Assembly (NCBI GenBank): GCA_964590755.1
Contig: CAZPYK010000041.1
Location: forward strand, 1-13,623
Reading direction: 5' to 3'
DNA: 13,623 nt
DNA from: CAG-390 sp964590755
Lineage (GTDB): Bacteria; Bacillota; Clostridia; Oscillospirales; CAG-272
Both the position numbers and the translations under genes were made by a program. Positions 6,939-13,181 of the stretch are shown piece after piece; within the stretch, counting starts at the first letter, position 1, and every line of letters starts with the position of its first letter. The notes below the pieces were generated by a model that was not told the origin of the DNA, searched no databases, and was given only the letters and a program-made list of their open reading frames with translations.

Positions 6939-7838
6939 ATGAACGGCAACGACAGCTTCAACAAGATAAACACCTCACCGACGGTTCGTGTTCCGATGTT
7001 CGGACCGGGCGGCAACAGCGAATCCTTTTATGCCGACGGCAAAAAGTCTACCGTCGAAGCGCCCGCGTGGGTGCGCTCGCGCGGACTGGACGCATATGAG
7101 TTTCAAGGCGGCAACGGTCTGCGCGGAAGCGACGCGACCTACGCCGCGATAGGTGCCGAGGCAAAAAAAGCCGGCGTGGCGATGTCGCTGCATACGCCGT
7201 ATTATATCTCACTCTCCGGCATCGAACCGGAAAAGCGTCTGAAGAGCATAGATTACATCAAGCAATCTCTGCACGCCGCCGAGCTGCTCGGCGCGGACAC
7301 GATAGTCATACATTCGGGCAGCGCGGCAAAGATATCGCGCGAGGAAGCCATGACACTTGCCCGCGACACGCTCTGCCGCGTCATGACCGAGATCGGTGAC
7401 ACGCATATAAGGCTCGGGCTTGAGACCATGGGAAAGAAGAATCAACTGGGCACGCTTGACGAGGTGATAGAGCTTTGCCGCGTCGACCCTCATTTTCACC
7501 CGGTGGTGGATTTCGGGCATCTCAATGCCCGCGAGTGTGGCGGGGTGTTCCCCGACAAGGATGCATATCTGAGGGTCTTTTACCGCATAGGCGAGGCGCT
7601 GGGCGATGAATACGCCCGAACGCTTCATTGCCACTTTTCGCGCATAGAATTCACCGCGGCGGGAGAAAAAAAGCACCTTACATTTGCCGACACCGAATTC
7701 GGACCGGATTTTTATCCGCTTGCCGAGGCGATAGCGACGGAGGGACTTGCCCCGCGCATCATATGCGAGTCGGCGGGAACGATGGCGGAGGACGCCGCCG
7801 CGATGAAGCAAATGTATCAAAACGCGGCAGGCAATTGA
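6939..7838 (+). CDS. TIM-barrel protein of the endonuclease IV / sugar-phosphate isomerase superfamily
   Basis: The 299-residue protein has the fold pattern of AP endonuclease family 2 (xylose-isomerase-like TIM barrel). Residues corresponding to the endonuclease IV metal ligands can be placed by spacing: His85 (LHTPYY), His125 (IHSGS), Glu162 (LETMG), Asp191 and His194 (DFGHLNA), His230 or His232 (HCHFS), His246 and Glu277 (CESAG). The DxH pair of endonuclease IV appears here as KxH (residues 244-246), so the three-metal site may be changed. It may be a nuclease for abasic sites or an enzyme acting on small sugars. The start ATG at 6939 has only a loose Shine-Dalgarno (AAAGG, 13 bases upstream); Met20 before FGPGG, where the conserved part begins, is an alternative. 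It starts 30 bases after yqeG. Confidence 0.85.
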   Translation: MNGNDSFNKINTSPTVRVPMFGPGGNSESFYADGKKSTVEAPAWVRSRGLDAYEFQGGNGLRGSDATYAAIGAEAKKAGVAMSLHTPYYISLSGIEPEKRLKSIDYIKQSLHAAELLGADTIVIHSGSAAKISREEAMTLARDTLCRVMTEIGDTHIRLGLETMGKKNQLGTLDEVIELCRVDPHFHPVVDFGHLNARECGGVFPDKDAYLRVFYRIGEALGDEYARTLHCHFSRIEFTAAGEKKHLTFADTEFGPDFYPLAEAIATEGLAPRIICESAGTMAEDAAAMKQMYQNAAGN

Positions 7839-7892
7839 CCTTCGCGCAGACGGATCATAACGATAATAAACGACCAAGAAAGGATCATAAAA

Positions 7893-8966
7893 ATGACACA
7901 TCTCGAAAGACTCAAAAAAGAAATGAAGACGCGCGGCTTTGACGCCGTGCTCGTCACCTCGGAGATAAACCAGCGCTACCTCTCCGGCTTCAGCTATACC
8001 GACGGACTTATCGTCGTCACCGCCGACCGCGCGGTGCTTTTGACCGATTTTCGGTATATAGAAGCGGCAAACGCATCCCCCGCGGTACGCGAATTTGAGA
8101 TACTTATGCCCGAAAAGCGCATGAGCGCGGCGGCATACGACGTGCTGGCGGGCTGCGCCAACGTCGCGGTGGAGGAGGCAACCCTCTCGCTCTCAATGTA
8201 TGAAAGCCTTGTGGGTGTCTTCACGGGCATCGAGGTCAAGGGCGGCGCGTCGGCAATGATCGACGGTCTGCGCGAGTTCAAGGATGCCGAGGAAATAGAG
8301 AAAATGGCGGCGGCACAGGCGATAACCGACGCGGCATTCGCACATATAGTCGAATTCATTCGTCCCGACATGACCGAGCGGCAGGTCGCGCTCGAGCTTG
8401 AGTTCTTTATGCGCTCAAAGGGCGCGGAATGCACCGCCTTCGACACCATTGCCGTTTCGGGCAGTGCGTCATCGATGCCCCACGGAGTGCCGCGCGACGT
8501 AACGCTTGAGAAGGGCTTTCTTACAATGGATTTCGGCGCGCGCTATGACGGCTATTGCTCGGACATGACGCGCACGGTGGTCATAGGCAAGGCGGACGCC
8601 GACATGCGCCGCCTGTATGAGACCGTGCTTCTCGCCCAGACCTCGGCGCTTGCCGCCGCGGCTCCCGGAGCCTCCTGCGCGGCCATGGACAAGATTGCGC
8701 GCGACATCATCGACGGCGCGGGATACGTGGGGGCCTTCGGCCATTCGCTGGGACACGGCGTCGGAATGTACATTCACGAAGAGCCGCGTCTGGCGTCTCG
8801 CGTGCCGGCGGAAAAGCTTCTGACCCCCGGACAGGTGGTCACCTTTGAGCCGGGCATATATCTTTCCGGCAAATACGGCTGCCGCATAGAGGATATGGCT
8901 GCCGTGACCGAAAACGGCATCATGGACTTCACCAAGTCCCCCAAGGAACTTATCGAGATCTGCTGA
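7893..8966 (+). CDS. M24-family Xaa-Pro aminopeptidase (aminopeptidase P type)
   Basis: A cytoplasmic metallopeptidase that would remove N-terminal residues preceding proline. The 357-residue length fits the short bacterial form. Residues 1-125 form the creatinase-like N-terminal domain (RYLSGFSYTDGLIVV, LLTDFRYIEAA). Residues 135-357 form the pita-bread domain, with the two-metal ligands Asp213 (MDFGARYDGY), Asp224 (CSDMTRT), His288 (HSLGHGVGM), Glu319 (TFEPGIY) and Glu333 (RIEDM), plus His295 in YIHEEP. All expected ligands are present. The ATG has AAAGGA eight bases upstream. It is the third gene after yqeG, 54 bases behind the TIM-barrel gene. In Bacillus subtilis the related yqhT lies next to efp; here no efp follows and a terminator closes the unit. 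Confidence 0.95.
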   Translation: MTHLERLKKEMKTRGFDAVLVTSEINQRYLSGFSYTDGLIVVTADRAVLLTDFRYIEAANASPAVREFEILMPEKRMSAAAYDVLAGCANVAVEEATLSLSMYESLVGVFTGIEVKGGASAMIDGLREFKDAEEIEKMAAAQAITDAAFAHIVEFIRPDMTERQVALELEFFMRSKGAECTAFDTIAVSGSASSMPHGVPRDVTLEKGFLTMDFGARYDGYCSDMTRTVVIGKADADMRRLYETVLLAQTSALAAAAPGASCAAMDKIARDIIDGAGYVGAFGHSLGHGVGMYIHEEPRLASRVPAEKLLTPGQVVTFEPGIYLSGKYGCRIEDMAAVTENGIMDFTKSPKELIEIC

Positions 8967-8986
8967 AGATCGCAACAAAAACGTAA

Positions 8987-9037
8987 AAATCGGGCTGTGA
9001 GATCGCCGAATCTCACAGCCCGATTTGTTTCGTTTTT
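8987..9037. terminator. Bidirectional terminator between the aminopeptidase gene and mscL
   Basis: A perfect 17-bp stem (8987-9003 with 9010-9026) with a six-base loop is flanked by T runs in both directions: GTTTCGTTTTTTT after it on the plus strand and TTTTTACGTTTTTG after it on the minus strand. It ends two convergent transcripts, and its plus-strand T run overlaps the mscL stop codon. Confidence 0.95.
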
Positions 9038-9583
9038 TTATTTTTTCATTGCGGCAAGAATGTCGCCCAGCAGCTTTTCCTGGTTGAGAAGCGACTCGCG
9101 CAGGCGGCGGTTCTCATCCTCAAGCGCCTTTGCGGCGGCATCCGCCGCCTTCTTCTCCGCTTCTGCCTTTTCGGCGGCCTTTTTGTCAGCCTCGGCTTGC
9201 TCGGCAAGCTGGCGGGCGTGCAGTGCCTTTTCGGCTTTGTTTATCGAACGCACGATGATAAATATGACGAGCGCGATGATAAGAAAATCAAGTATCGTCT
9301 GCAGCCATGTGCCCCAAAGGATAGCAACCTCGTCGGTGACAACGGTGACTCCGTCCTCCGCATAAACGGTGGGAGTTATAACCGTTTTTATAGTGTCAAG
9401 GCTTCCCTCCTTCATAAATATGCCCACAAAGGGATTGATAATGTAGGAGACCAGCCCGGATACGATCTTGTTGAACGCACCGCCGACGACAACCGCCACG
9501 GCAAGGTCAAGCACGTTGCCTCTCATAATAAATTTACGAAAATCCGACCAGAACGCCGACTTCTTTTTTTCTTTTTTTGCCAT
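9038..9583 (-). CDS. mscL: Large-conductance mechanosensitive channel MscL
   Basis: Membrane pore that opens under turgor stress and releases solutes on osmotic downshock. The 181-residue protein has the conserved N-terminal amphipathic helix and first membrane helix (DFRKFIMRGNVLDLAVAVVVGGAF, about residues 14-46). A periplasmic loop follows, then a second membrane helix (about 88-112: LQTILDFLIIALVIFIIVRSI). The C-terminal helix of about 65 residues is very rich in Lys, Ala and Glu (AEADKKAAEKAEAEKK), noticeably longer than in typical MscL of 130-150 residues. I chose ATG at 9581-9583 because GGAGG lies six bases upstream; the frame is open up to 9643 but that part lacks family sequence. 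It has its own consensus promoter and terminator. Confidence 0.95.
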   Translation of the reverse strand: MAKKEKKKSAFWSDFRKFIMRGNVLDLAVAVVVGGAFNKIVSGLVSYIINPFVGIFMKEGSLDTIKTVITPTVYAEDGVTVVTDEVAILWGTWLQTILDFLIIALVIFIIVRSINKAEKALHARQLAEQAEADKKAAEKAEAEKKAADAAAKALEDENRRLRESLLNQEKLLGDILAAMKK

Positions 9584-9661
9584 AATGCTCCTCCGTTTTT
9601 TTGCCGCCGCGGCGGCATAAAATGTGATTTGAACGTCAAGCATGCCCGCCTTATAACGCCG

Positions 9662-9676
9662 GTCATACCTTATGAC
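9662..9676 (-). promoter_or_regulatory. Short perfect inverted repeat in the mscL leader
   Basis: GTCATA and TATGAC form 6-bp arms around CCT, roughly 11-25 bases after the predicted mscL transcription start. Downstream (9602-9615) the leader also holds the palindrome GCCGCCGCGGCGGC just before the ribosome binding site. Either could form a hairpin or be a protein site; the function is unknown. Confidence 0.35.
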
Positions 9677-9693
9677 GATAGGTTTATGCTCTA

Positions 9694-9722
9694 ATTATAT
9701 TAAATTGTGTGCGGTCTGTCAA
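9694..9722 (-). promoter_or_regulatory. Perfect-consensus sigma-A promoter of mscL
   Basis: On the minus strand TTGACA (9722-9717), 17 bp, TATAAT (9699-9694), a full match to consensus. Directly upstream lies the A/T tract ATTTTTTAAAAAAT, which would be well placed to act as an UP-like element. The leader before the mscL ATG is about 105 bases. Confidence 0.93.
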
Positions 9723-9789
9723 GTATTTTTTAAAAAATGAACCGAATGCGGCGCATATCGCAAAAACAACAGTGTAAAAAAACGGCCAC

Positions 9790-10704
9790 TCACGCATCCC
9801 CGGCACCGCTTTTTGAAAGCAGCTCACCCGAATGCTCGCCGAAAAACTCGCGCCACAGCCGCATGCTTGTCGTATCGTGCCATCTGCAACGACGCACCGG
9901 GTCGGCATCGAGATCGTACACCGACGCCTCTCGCATCGCCATCAAAAACGGAGAATGCGTTGAAATAATGAACTGGCAATCGTAAAAGCGCGCGGAATCG
10001 ACAATAAAATCGGAAAGCTTTTTTTGAAGAGCGGCAGAAAGGCTGTTTTCCGGCTCATCGAGAAGATACAGCGCCCCGCCTGTTATCTCCTGCGTAAAAT
10101 AGGCATATCCGCTCTCGCCGTTCGAATTTGTTGCGATATCCTTCGGCAATTCGCGCCCCACAAACGCCGACTTTGTCATCTTTCTCGCTTCGTTGCGACG
10201 CTTAAGCTCGTCATAGTCGTCAAGACCCGAAAGACGATATTCGCCGCTGTGCTCTCTTTTTTGCTCATATTCGATAAAAAGCTCGTTTCGTCTTTTGTCG
10301 ACACCCGAGTTAAGCGCTCTTATATCGAGCAGATAGTCAAAAACATCATCGCTCGTTATTATTTTGCTGCCCGACGGCACTCCGCCGCCAAAGACAGGTT
10401 CGGCGTCACACAGCCGCAGATACTCCTCGTAATAAGGCGTAAAATTGAATGGCGCGCGGCGGCGCAGGTGCAGCTTTTCGGCTATTATATTAAGTAAGGT
10501 CGATTTTCCCGAGCCGTTGCCGCCGCATATTATCGTTATCGGTTCAAAATCGATTCGGCGCAAGCCCTTTCTCGGGAACACACCGAACGGATACAGGCTT
10601 GTTTGAGAAAAGCACTGCATATCGTACTTTTGAAGCTGCGGCGAGAGAAAATAATCCACCTCGGCATCCGCGGAGGCGACGGTGAAACTCTCCAGATATT
10701 TCAA
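9790..10704 (-). CDS. Stand-alone ABC/AAA-type ATPase (AAA_21-like)
   Basis: A 304-residue soluble ATPase of the SMC/RecF-like ABC group. Walker A is GGNGSGKST (61-69), a signature-like NSNGES lies at 193-198, Walker B is ALYLLDEPE (211-219), and the H-loop is ISTHSP (247-252). Residues 80-190 form a helical insert with charged segments. I chose the TTG at 10702-10704 (MKYLESFTVA...), which has AGGGAG six bases upstream. A reading from 10740 would start inside the neighbouring repeat without a ribosome binding site. Such ATPases occur alone or with nuclease partners in defence and repair, but no partner is adjacent here. The first repeat unit begins 24 bases upstream of the start, so the native promoter is either in the repeat or was displaced. 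Function unknown beyond ATP hydrolysis. Confidence 0.85.
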   Translation of the reverse strand: MKYLESFTVASADAEVDYFLSPQLQKYDMQCFSQTSLYPFGVFPRKGLRRIDFEPITIICGGNGSGKSTLLNIIAEKLHLRRRAPFNFTPYYEEYLRLCDAEPVFGGGVPSGSKIITSDDVFDYLLDIRALNSGVDKRRNELFIEYEQKREHSGEYRLSGLDDYDELKRRNEARKMTKSAFVGRELPKDIATNSNGESGYAYFTQEITGGALYLLDEPENSLSAALQKKLSDFIVDSARFYDCQFIISTHSPFLMAMREASVYDLDADPVRRCRWHDTTSMRLWREFFGEHSGELLSKSGAGDA

Positions 10705-10748
10705 AGTGTTCTCCCTTCGCATCCGATCTTCGATGTGCAAATACCGGG

Positions 10749-10788
10749 CAATTCACCTAACATGGGCTTGCCCATATTAGGTGAATTG
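10749..10788. repeat. 40-bp palindrome, copy 1
   Basis: Left arm CAATTCACCTAACATGGGC, spacer TT, and a right arm with one change (CATATT instead of CATGTT) that leaves a G-U pair on one strand. Confidence 0.93.
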
Positions 10789-10913
10789 GTGCGTGTACCG
10801 GGAATCCGAACCGCGGTCCGCGCCACAAATTCCCTGTATCCTATCTTCTTCCCTTCGCGGACCTGCAGGTCTGCTTCGCCGACCTGCGGCAGCTTCGTTG
10901 TGCAAATATCGGG

Positions 10914-10953
10914 CAATTCACCTAACATGGGCTTGCCCATGTTAGGTGAATTG
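10914..10953. repeat. 40-bp palindrome, copy 2
   Basis: Perfect 19-bp arms (CAATTCACCTAACATGGGC and its complement) with a TT spacer, exactly 165 bp from copy 1. Confidence 0.95.
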
Positions 10954-11078
10954 GTGCGGGTAACAGGGATCCGAACCGCGGTCCGCGCCACAAATTCCCT
11001 GTATCCTATCTTCTTCCCTTCGCGGACCTGCAGGTCTGCTTCGCCGACCTGCGGCAGCTTCGATGTGCAAATACCGAG

Positions 11079-11118
11079 CAATTCACCTAACATGGGCTTG
11101 CCCATGTTAGGTGAATTG
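11079..11118. repeat. 40-bp palindrome, copy 3
   Basis: Perfect 19-bp arms identical to copy 2 and exactly 165 bp further on. The remainder of the repeat unit is lost about eight bases after this palindrome, so this marks the truncated right end of the array. Confidence 0.95.
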
Positions 11119-11219
11119 GTACGAGTGTTCATAACGAAACTACCGAAAAACCGTTTCACGGCAGGCAAAACATATTCCGCGCCGTACCTTGCCTAACGAA
11201 CAATGAAAGGAATACGATT

Positions 11220-11591
11220 ATGGAAAAGCACATCACAAAAAACGGCATTGAATACGAACTTCGCGGAGAACAATATTATCCGATGCTTGCGCTCGGCGAG
11301 CAAACCGACTACGAAATCGGCAAATACGGCAGAATGCGTCTTGACTACTTAAAACAACACCGCCGCGGGACATACACCACTTTGATGACCGAAGGACGCT
11401 TGAATGAGCACCTTCACGAAATTGACGTCCAAGCGCGGGAACAGGTCGAATGGATCATAACTCAAATGTCAACACGAATGGGTGTGGACGAGACGCTAAA
11501 ATCCGCCAATCCGCTACATTGGGCGCGGGAGATGAACAGCATCAAGGCAAGTGCCGAAGATGTCGTGCTGGCAGAGATAATCTATTGCTGA
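11220..11591 (+). CDS. tnpV: TnpV-family transposon-encoded protein
   Basis: A 123-residue protein with the TnpV pattern: IGKYGRMRLDYLKQHRRGTYTTLMTEGRLNEHLHEID, then QAREQVEWIITQM, and the tail NPLHWAREMNSIKASAEDVVLAEIIYC. TnpV proteins are known from Tn4451-like mobilisable elements of clostridia, where they are accessory proteins of unclear role next to a large serine recombinase. The ATG has AAAGGAA starting 14 bases upstream (spacing about nine bases from AAAGG). No recombinase, mobilisation gene or element end is visible here, so this is an orphan copy or the remnant of an element. It lies between the 165-bp repeat array and the restriction cassette, supporting this point as an insertion hot spot. 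Confidence 0.87.
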   Translation: MEKHITKNGIEYELRGEQYYPMLALGEQTDYEIGKYGRMRLDYLKQHRRGTYTTLMTEGRLNEHLHEIDVQAREQVEWIITQMSTRMGVDETLKSANPLHWAREMNSIKASAEDVVLAEIIYC

Positions 11592-11602
11592 AACATTGGT
11601 GT

Positions 11603-11635
11603 AGCGGTCGTGGCGAAAATGTCACGACCGCTTTT
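11603..11635 (+). terminator. Terminator after tnpV
   Basis: AGCGGTCGTG (11603-11612) pairs perfectly with 11623-11632 around a ten-base loop and is followed by only three further T, so its efficiency may be moderate. Confidence 0.7.
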
Positions 11636-11711
11636 AGCGCTCAAGATTGGTGGCTCGAAATTGCCCTTAGTGTGTTCCTACTGTTTTTCGATACTTTTTG
11701 CTCTCAAAGCA

Positions 11712-11749
11712 TTGCTTTTTCGCTATAAATATGTTATAATAATGACATA
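11712..11749 (+). promoter_or_regulatory. Promoter of the restriction cassette with an overlapping dyad operator candidate
   Basis: TTGCTT (11712-11717) and TATAAT (11735-11740) are spaced by 17 bp. The dyad TATGTTAT-AATA-ATGACATA (11730-11749, 7 of 8 arm positions matching) covers the -10 box and the start region. A bound Xre-type protein there would block transcription, as in autoregulated restriction cassettes. The promoter is well supported by its -10 and spacing; the operator is an inference. The remainder of 11636-11711 shows nothing recognisable. Confidence 0.65.
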
Positions 11750-11772
11750 ACCGAAAGATGCGAGGTGCAACA

Positions 11773-11970
11773 ATGACATTTGCCGAAAAGATACAAGTTG
11801 TCAGAAAGCAGTTGTTTTTAAGTCAAGAGGCTATGGCGAAGGAACTTGGCGTTTCTTTCGCTACGGTCAATCGTTGGGAAAAAGGAAAATGCGCGCCGAG
11901 TTACAAAGCGCAAAAAGCCTTCAACGACCTATGCGAGAAACATCACATAGAGTTTCCTTCCGTCGGCTGA
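11773..11970 (+). CDS. Xre-type helix-turn-helix regulator (candidate controller of the restriction cassette)
   Basis: A 65-residue single-domain DNA-binding protein. The helix-turn-helix lies at about residues 16-37 (LSQEAMAKELGVSFATVNRWEKG), followed by a short C-terminal helix. Size and position, first in a restriction cassette, fit a controller (C) protein that delays endonuclease expression until methylation is in place. I chose ATG at 11773 with GAGGTG ending five bases upstream, over an ATG at 11758 that has no good site. Its stop codon TGA (11968-11970) is one base from the ATG of the Vsr gene, so the two are translationally coupled. A plain Xre regulator with another target cannot be excluded. 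Confidence 0.87.
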   Translation: MTFAEKIQVVRKQLFLSQEAMAKELGVSFATVNRWEKGKCAPSYKAQKAFNDLCEKHHIEFPSVG

Positions 11971-11971
11971 T

Positions 11972-12364
11972 ATGCAAAAGACAAAAGAGCAAATCAGCTA
12001 TAATATGCAGCAAGTCAAGAACAAAGATTCGAAAATCGAAGTTTTGCTGCGCAAAGAATTATGGTCACGCGGGCTTCGTTACAGGAAGAACGTGAACCGT
12101 ATATACGGAAAACCCGATATTGCGTTTATCGGCAAAAAGGTTGCCGTTTTCTGTGACAGCGAATTTTGGCACGGATATAATTGGGAAGAACGCAAAAAGG
12201 ATTTCAAATCACACCAAGAATTTTGGATACCGAAGATCGAACGGAATATGGCGCGTGATGCAGAGGTGACGGAAAAACTTGAATCCGAGGGGTGGACGGT
12301 CATCCGTTTTTGGGGAAATGAAATCAAAAAGAACACGGCACAATGTGCGACTATAATAATTTGA
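11972..12364 (+). CDS. vsr: Vsr-type very short patch repair endonuclease
   Basis: Vsr nicks DNA next to T:G mismatches that arise when 5-methylcytosine deaminates, and its gene commonly accompanies cytosine-C5 methyltransferases. The 130-residue protein has the family pattern: NMQQVKNKDSKIEVLLRKELWSRGLRYR, then GKPDIAF with the metal-binding Asp49, VAVFCDSEFWHGYNW with His67, and KIERNMARDAEV. The zinc-binding residues of Escherichia coli Vsr (Cys and His around FWHHHHC and a later Cys) are mostly absent: the segment reads SEFWHGYNWEERKKD. The protein may therefore fold without zinc or belong to a Vsr-like nuclease branch with another role. The ATG sits one base behind the stop of the regulator. 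No strong ribosome binding site of its own is visible, consistent with coupling. Confidence 0.9.
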   Translation: MQKTKEQISYNMQQVKNKDSKIEVLLRKELWSRGLRYRKNVNRIYGKPDIAFIGKKVAVFCDSEFWHGYNWEERKKDFKSHQEFWIPKIERNMARDAEVTEKLESEGWTVIRFWGNEIKKNTAQCATIII

Positions 12365-12376
12365 AATATGCGCGTC

Positions 12377-12391
12377 CTGCAATGATTGCAG
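12377..12391 (+). promoter_or_regulatory. Small perfect inverted repeat between vsr and the HNH gene
   Basis: CTGCAA and TTGCAG form a 6-bp stem around TGA, 13 bases after the vsr stop and 29 before the HNH start. It is followed by only three T, so it is a weak terminator at best. It might be a regulator or methyltransferase binding site, or an RNA processing hairpin. Confidence 0.4.
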
Positions 12392-12419
12392 TTTCATAAT
12401 TGCGCGGAGAGGAGACAGT

Positions 12420-13175
12420 ATGGCACAACGAGCATGGACACGAGAAGAAGAAATCATAGTTTTCAATCTGTATTGCAAGATTCCTTTCAAAAAATCCTCC
12501 AAAAATCACCCGGATGTAATCCAAATAGCGAATTTAATTGGACGTTCTCCAAGCTCGGTCAATATGAAGATCGGTAATTTCGGGAGTTTTGATGACAATT
12601 TGAAAAAGCAAGGTATCGTTGGGCTCAGCAACGCCAGCAAACTTGACGCTGAGATATTCAACGAATTTTCAGCGGATTGGGATAAGCTTGCGTATGAGAG
12701 CGAATTGCTGATTTTGCGATTGAGCAAAAACGAATCGGAAATACAGGTAGACTCCATCCCCGAGGGCGGTGAACATCTCGTGACAACAAAGGCGCGAGTC
12801 AATCAAGGATTCTTTCGCAAGGCGGTTTTATCTTCCTATAGTTCGACCTGCTGTATCACCGGAATATGCACGCCGCAATTGCTGATAGCAAGTCATATCA
12901 AGCCATGGAAGGACAGCAATGCTAACGAGAAAACTGATCCGCGAAACGGGATGTGCCTAAACGCATTGCATGATAAAGCCTTTGACCAAGGGTACATCAC
13001 AATATCGAAGGATTATACAATTCTTGTTTCGAGCCACCTCAAGGATATTTATGATGGAAAAACGATCGAACAGTATTTTGGCGCATATCAAGGCCGGCAG
13101 ATTATCATGCCAGACAAGTTTGTTCCCAACAAATCATATCTGGAATACCACAACGATGTTATATTTCAAGGGTAA
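12420..13175 (+). CDS. HNH endonuclease, probable restriction enzyme of the cassette
   Basis: A 251-residue protein with two parts. Residues 5-75 form a helical DNA-binding-like module (WTREEEIIVFNLYCKIPFKK, then IANLIGRSPSSVNMKIGNFGSFD, ending at GLSNASKLDAEIFNEF) seen in HNH restriction enzymes. Residues 126-195 are an HNH_2-type nuclease: RVNQGFFRKAVLSSY, CCITG, SHIKPWKD with His159, PRNGMCLNALHDKAFD with Asn176 and His184. This set would bind one metal ion and cut DNA. Cys144, Cys145 and Cys150 lie near the site but do not form the usual CxxC pairs. The ATG has AGGAG five bases upstream. Together with the following methyltransferase it suggests a type II system in which this is the cutter. 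The recognition site cannot be read from the sequence. Confidence 0.9.
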   Translation: MAQRAWTREEEIIVFNLYCKIPFKKSSKNHPDVIQIANLIGRSPSSVNMKIGNFGSFDDNLKKQGIVGLSNASKLDAEIFNEFSADWDKLAYESELLILRLSKNESEIQVDSIPEGGEHLVTTKARVNQGFFRKAVLSSYSSTCCITGICTPQLLIASHIKPWKDSNANEKTDPRNGMCLNALHDKAFDQGYITISKDYTILVSSHLKDIYDGKTIEQYFGAYQGRQIIMPDKFVPNKSYLEYHNDVIFQG

Positions 13176-13181
13176 TACAAG

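Larger units (their letters stand above)
10728..11126. repeat. Tandem array of a 165-bp structured repeat (two full units, one partial)
   Basis: Unit 1 is 10728-10892, unit 2 is 10893-11057, and unit 3 breaks off near 11126. The period is exactly 165 bp. Units 1 and 2 differ at about seven positions, all in the first half; the last ~90 bp are identical. Each unit holds a 40-bp palindrome, then a second hairpin (GGGAAT or ACAGGGA pairing with ATTCCC or TCCCTGT around CGCG-GTC-CGCG), and in full units a third (GCAGGTC with GACCTGC, overlapping the palindrome GACCTGCAGGTC). Because 165 is divisible by three, reading frames stay open through the array, but they only repeat one peptide pattern and are not credible genes. 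It resembles REP-like or other non-autonomous palindromic elements. No transposase with matching ends is visible. Confidence 0.9.

Noticed and set aside
9584..9643. N-terminal extension of MscL
   Set aside because: The extra 20 residues include a translated palindrome and have no family similarity; GGAGG is correctly placed for the ATG at 9583.
9760..9789. Terminator after the ATPase gene (T7 run just after the stop)
   Set aside because: The bases before the T run form only a very weak stem, so I could not support a terminator.
10789..10860. tRNA gene on the minus strand within the repeat
   Set aside because: Only a T-loop-like segment and CCA are seen. The T stem does not pair, and no anticodon or D arm can be formed.
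10728..11126. CRISPR array
   Set aside because: The intervals between palindromes are themselves nearly identical, the period is 165 bp, and no cas gene is present.
10603..11196. Open frames on both strands through the repeat array, giving repeated NSPNMGKPMLGEL-like peptides
   Set aside because: They stay open only because the unit length of 165 is a multiple of three. They have no ribosome binding site, overlap the ATPase gene in part, and change wherever the palindrome does. This is a repeat artefact.
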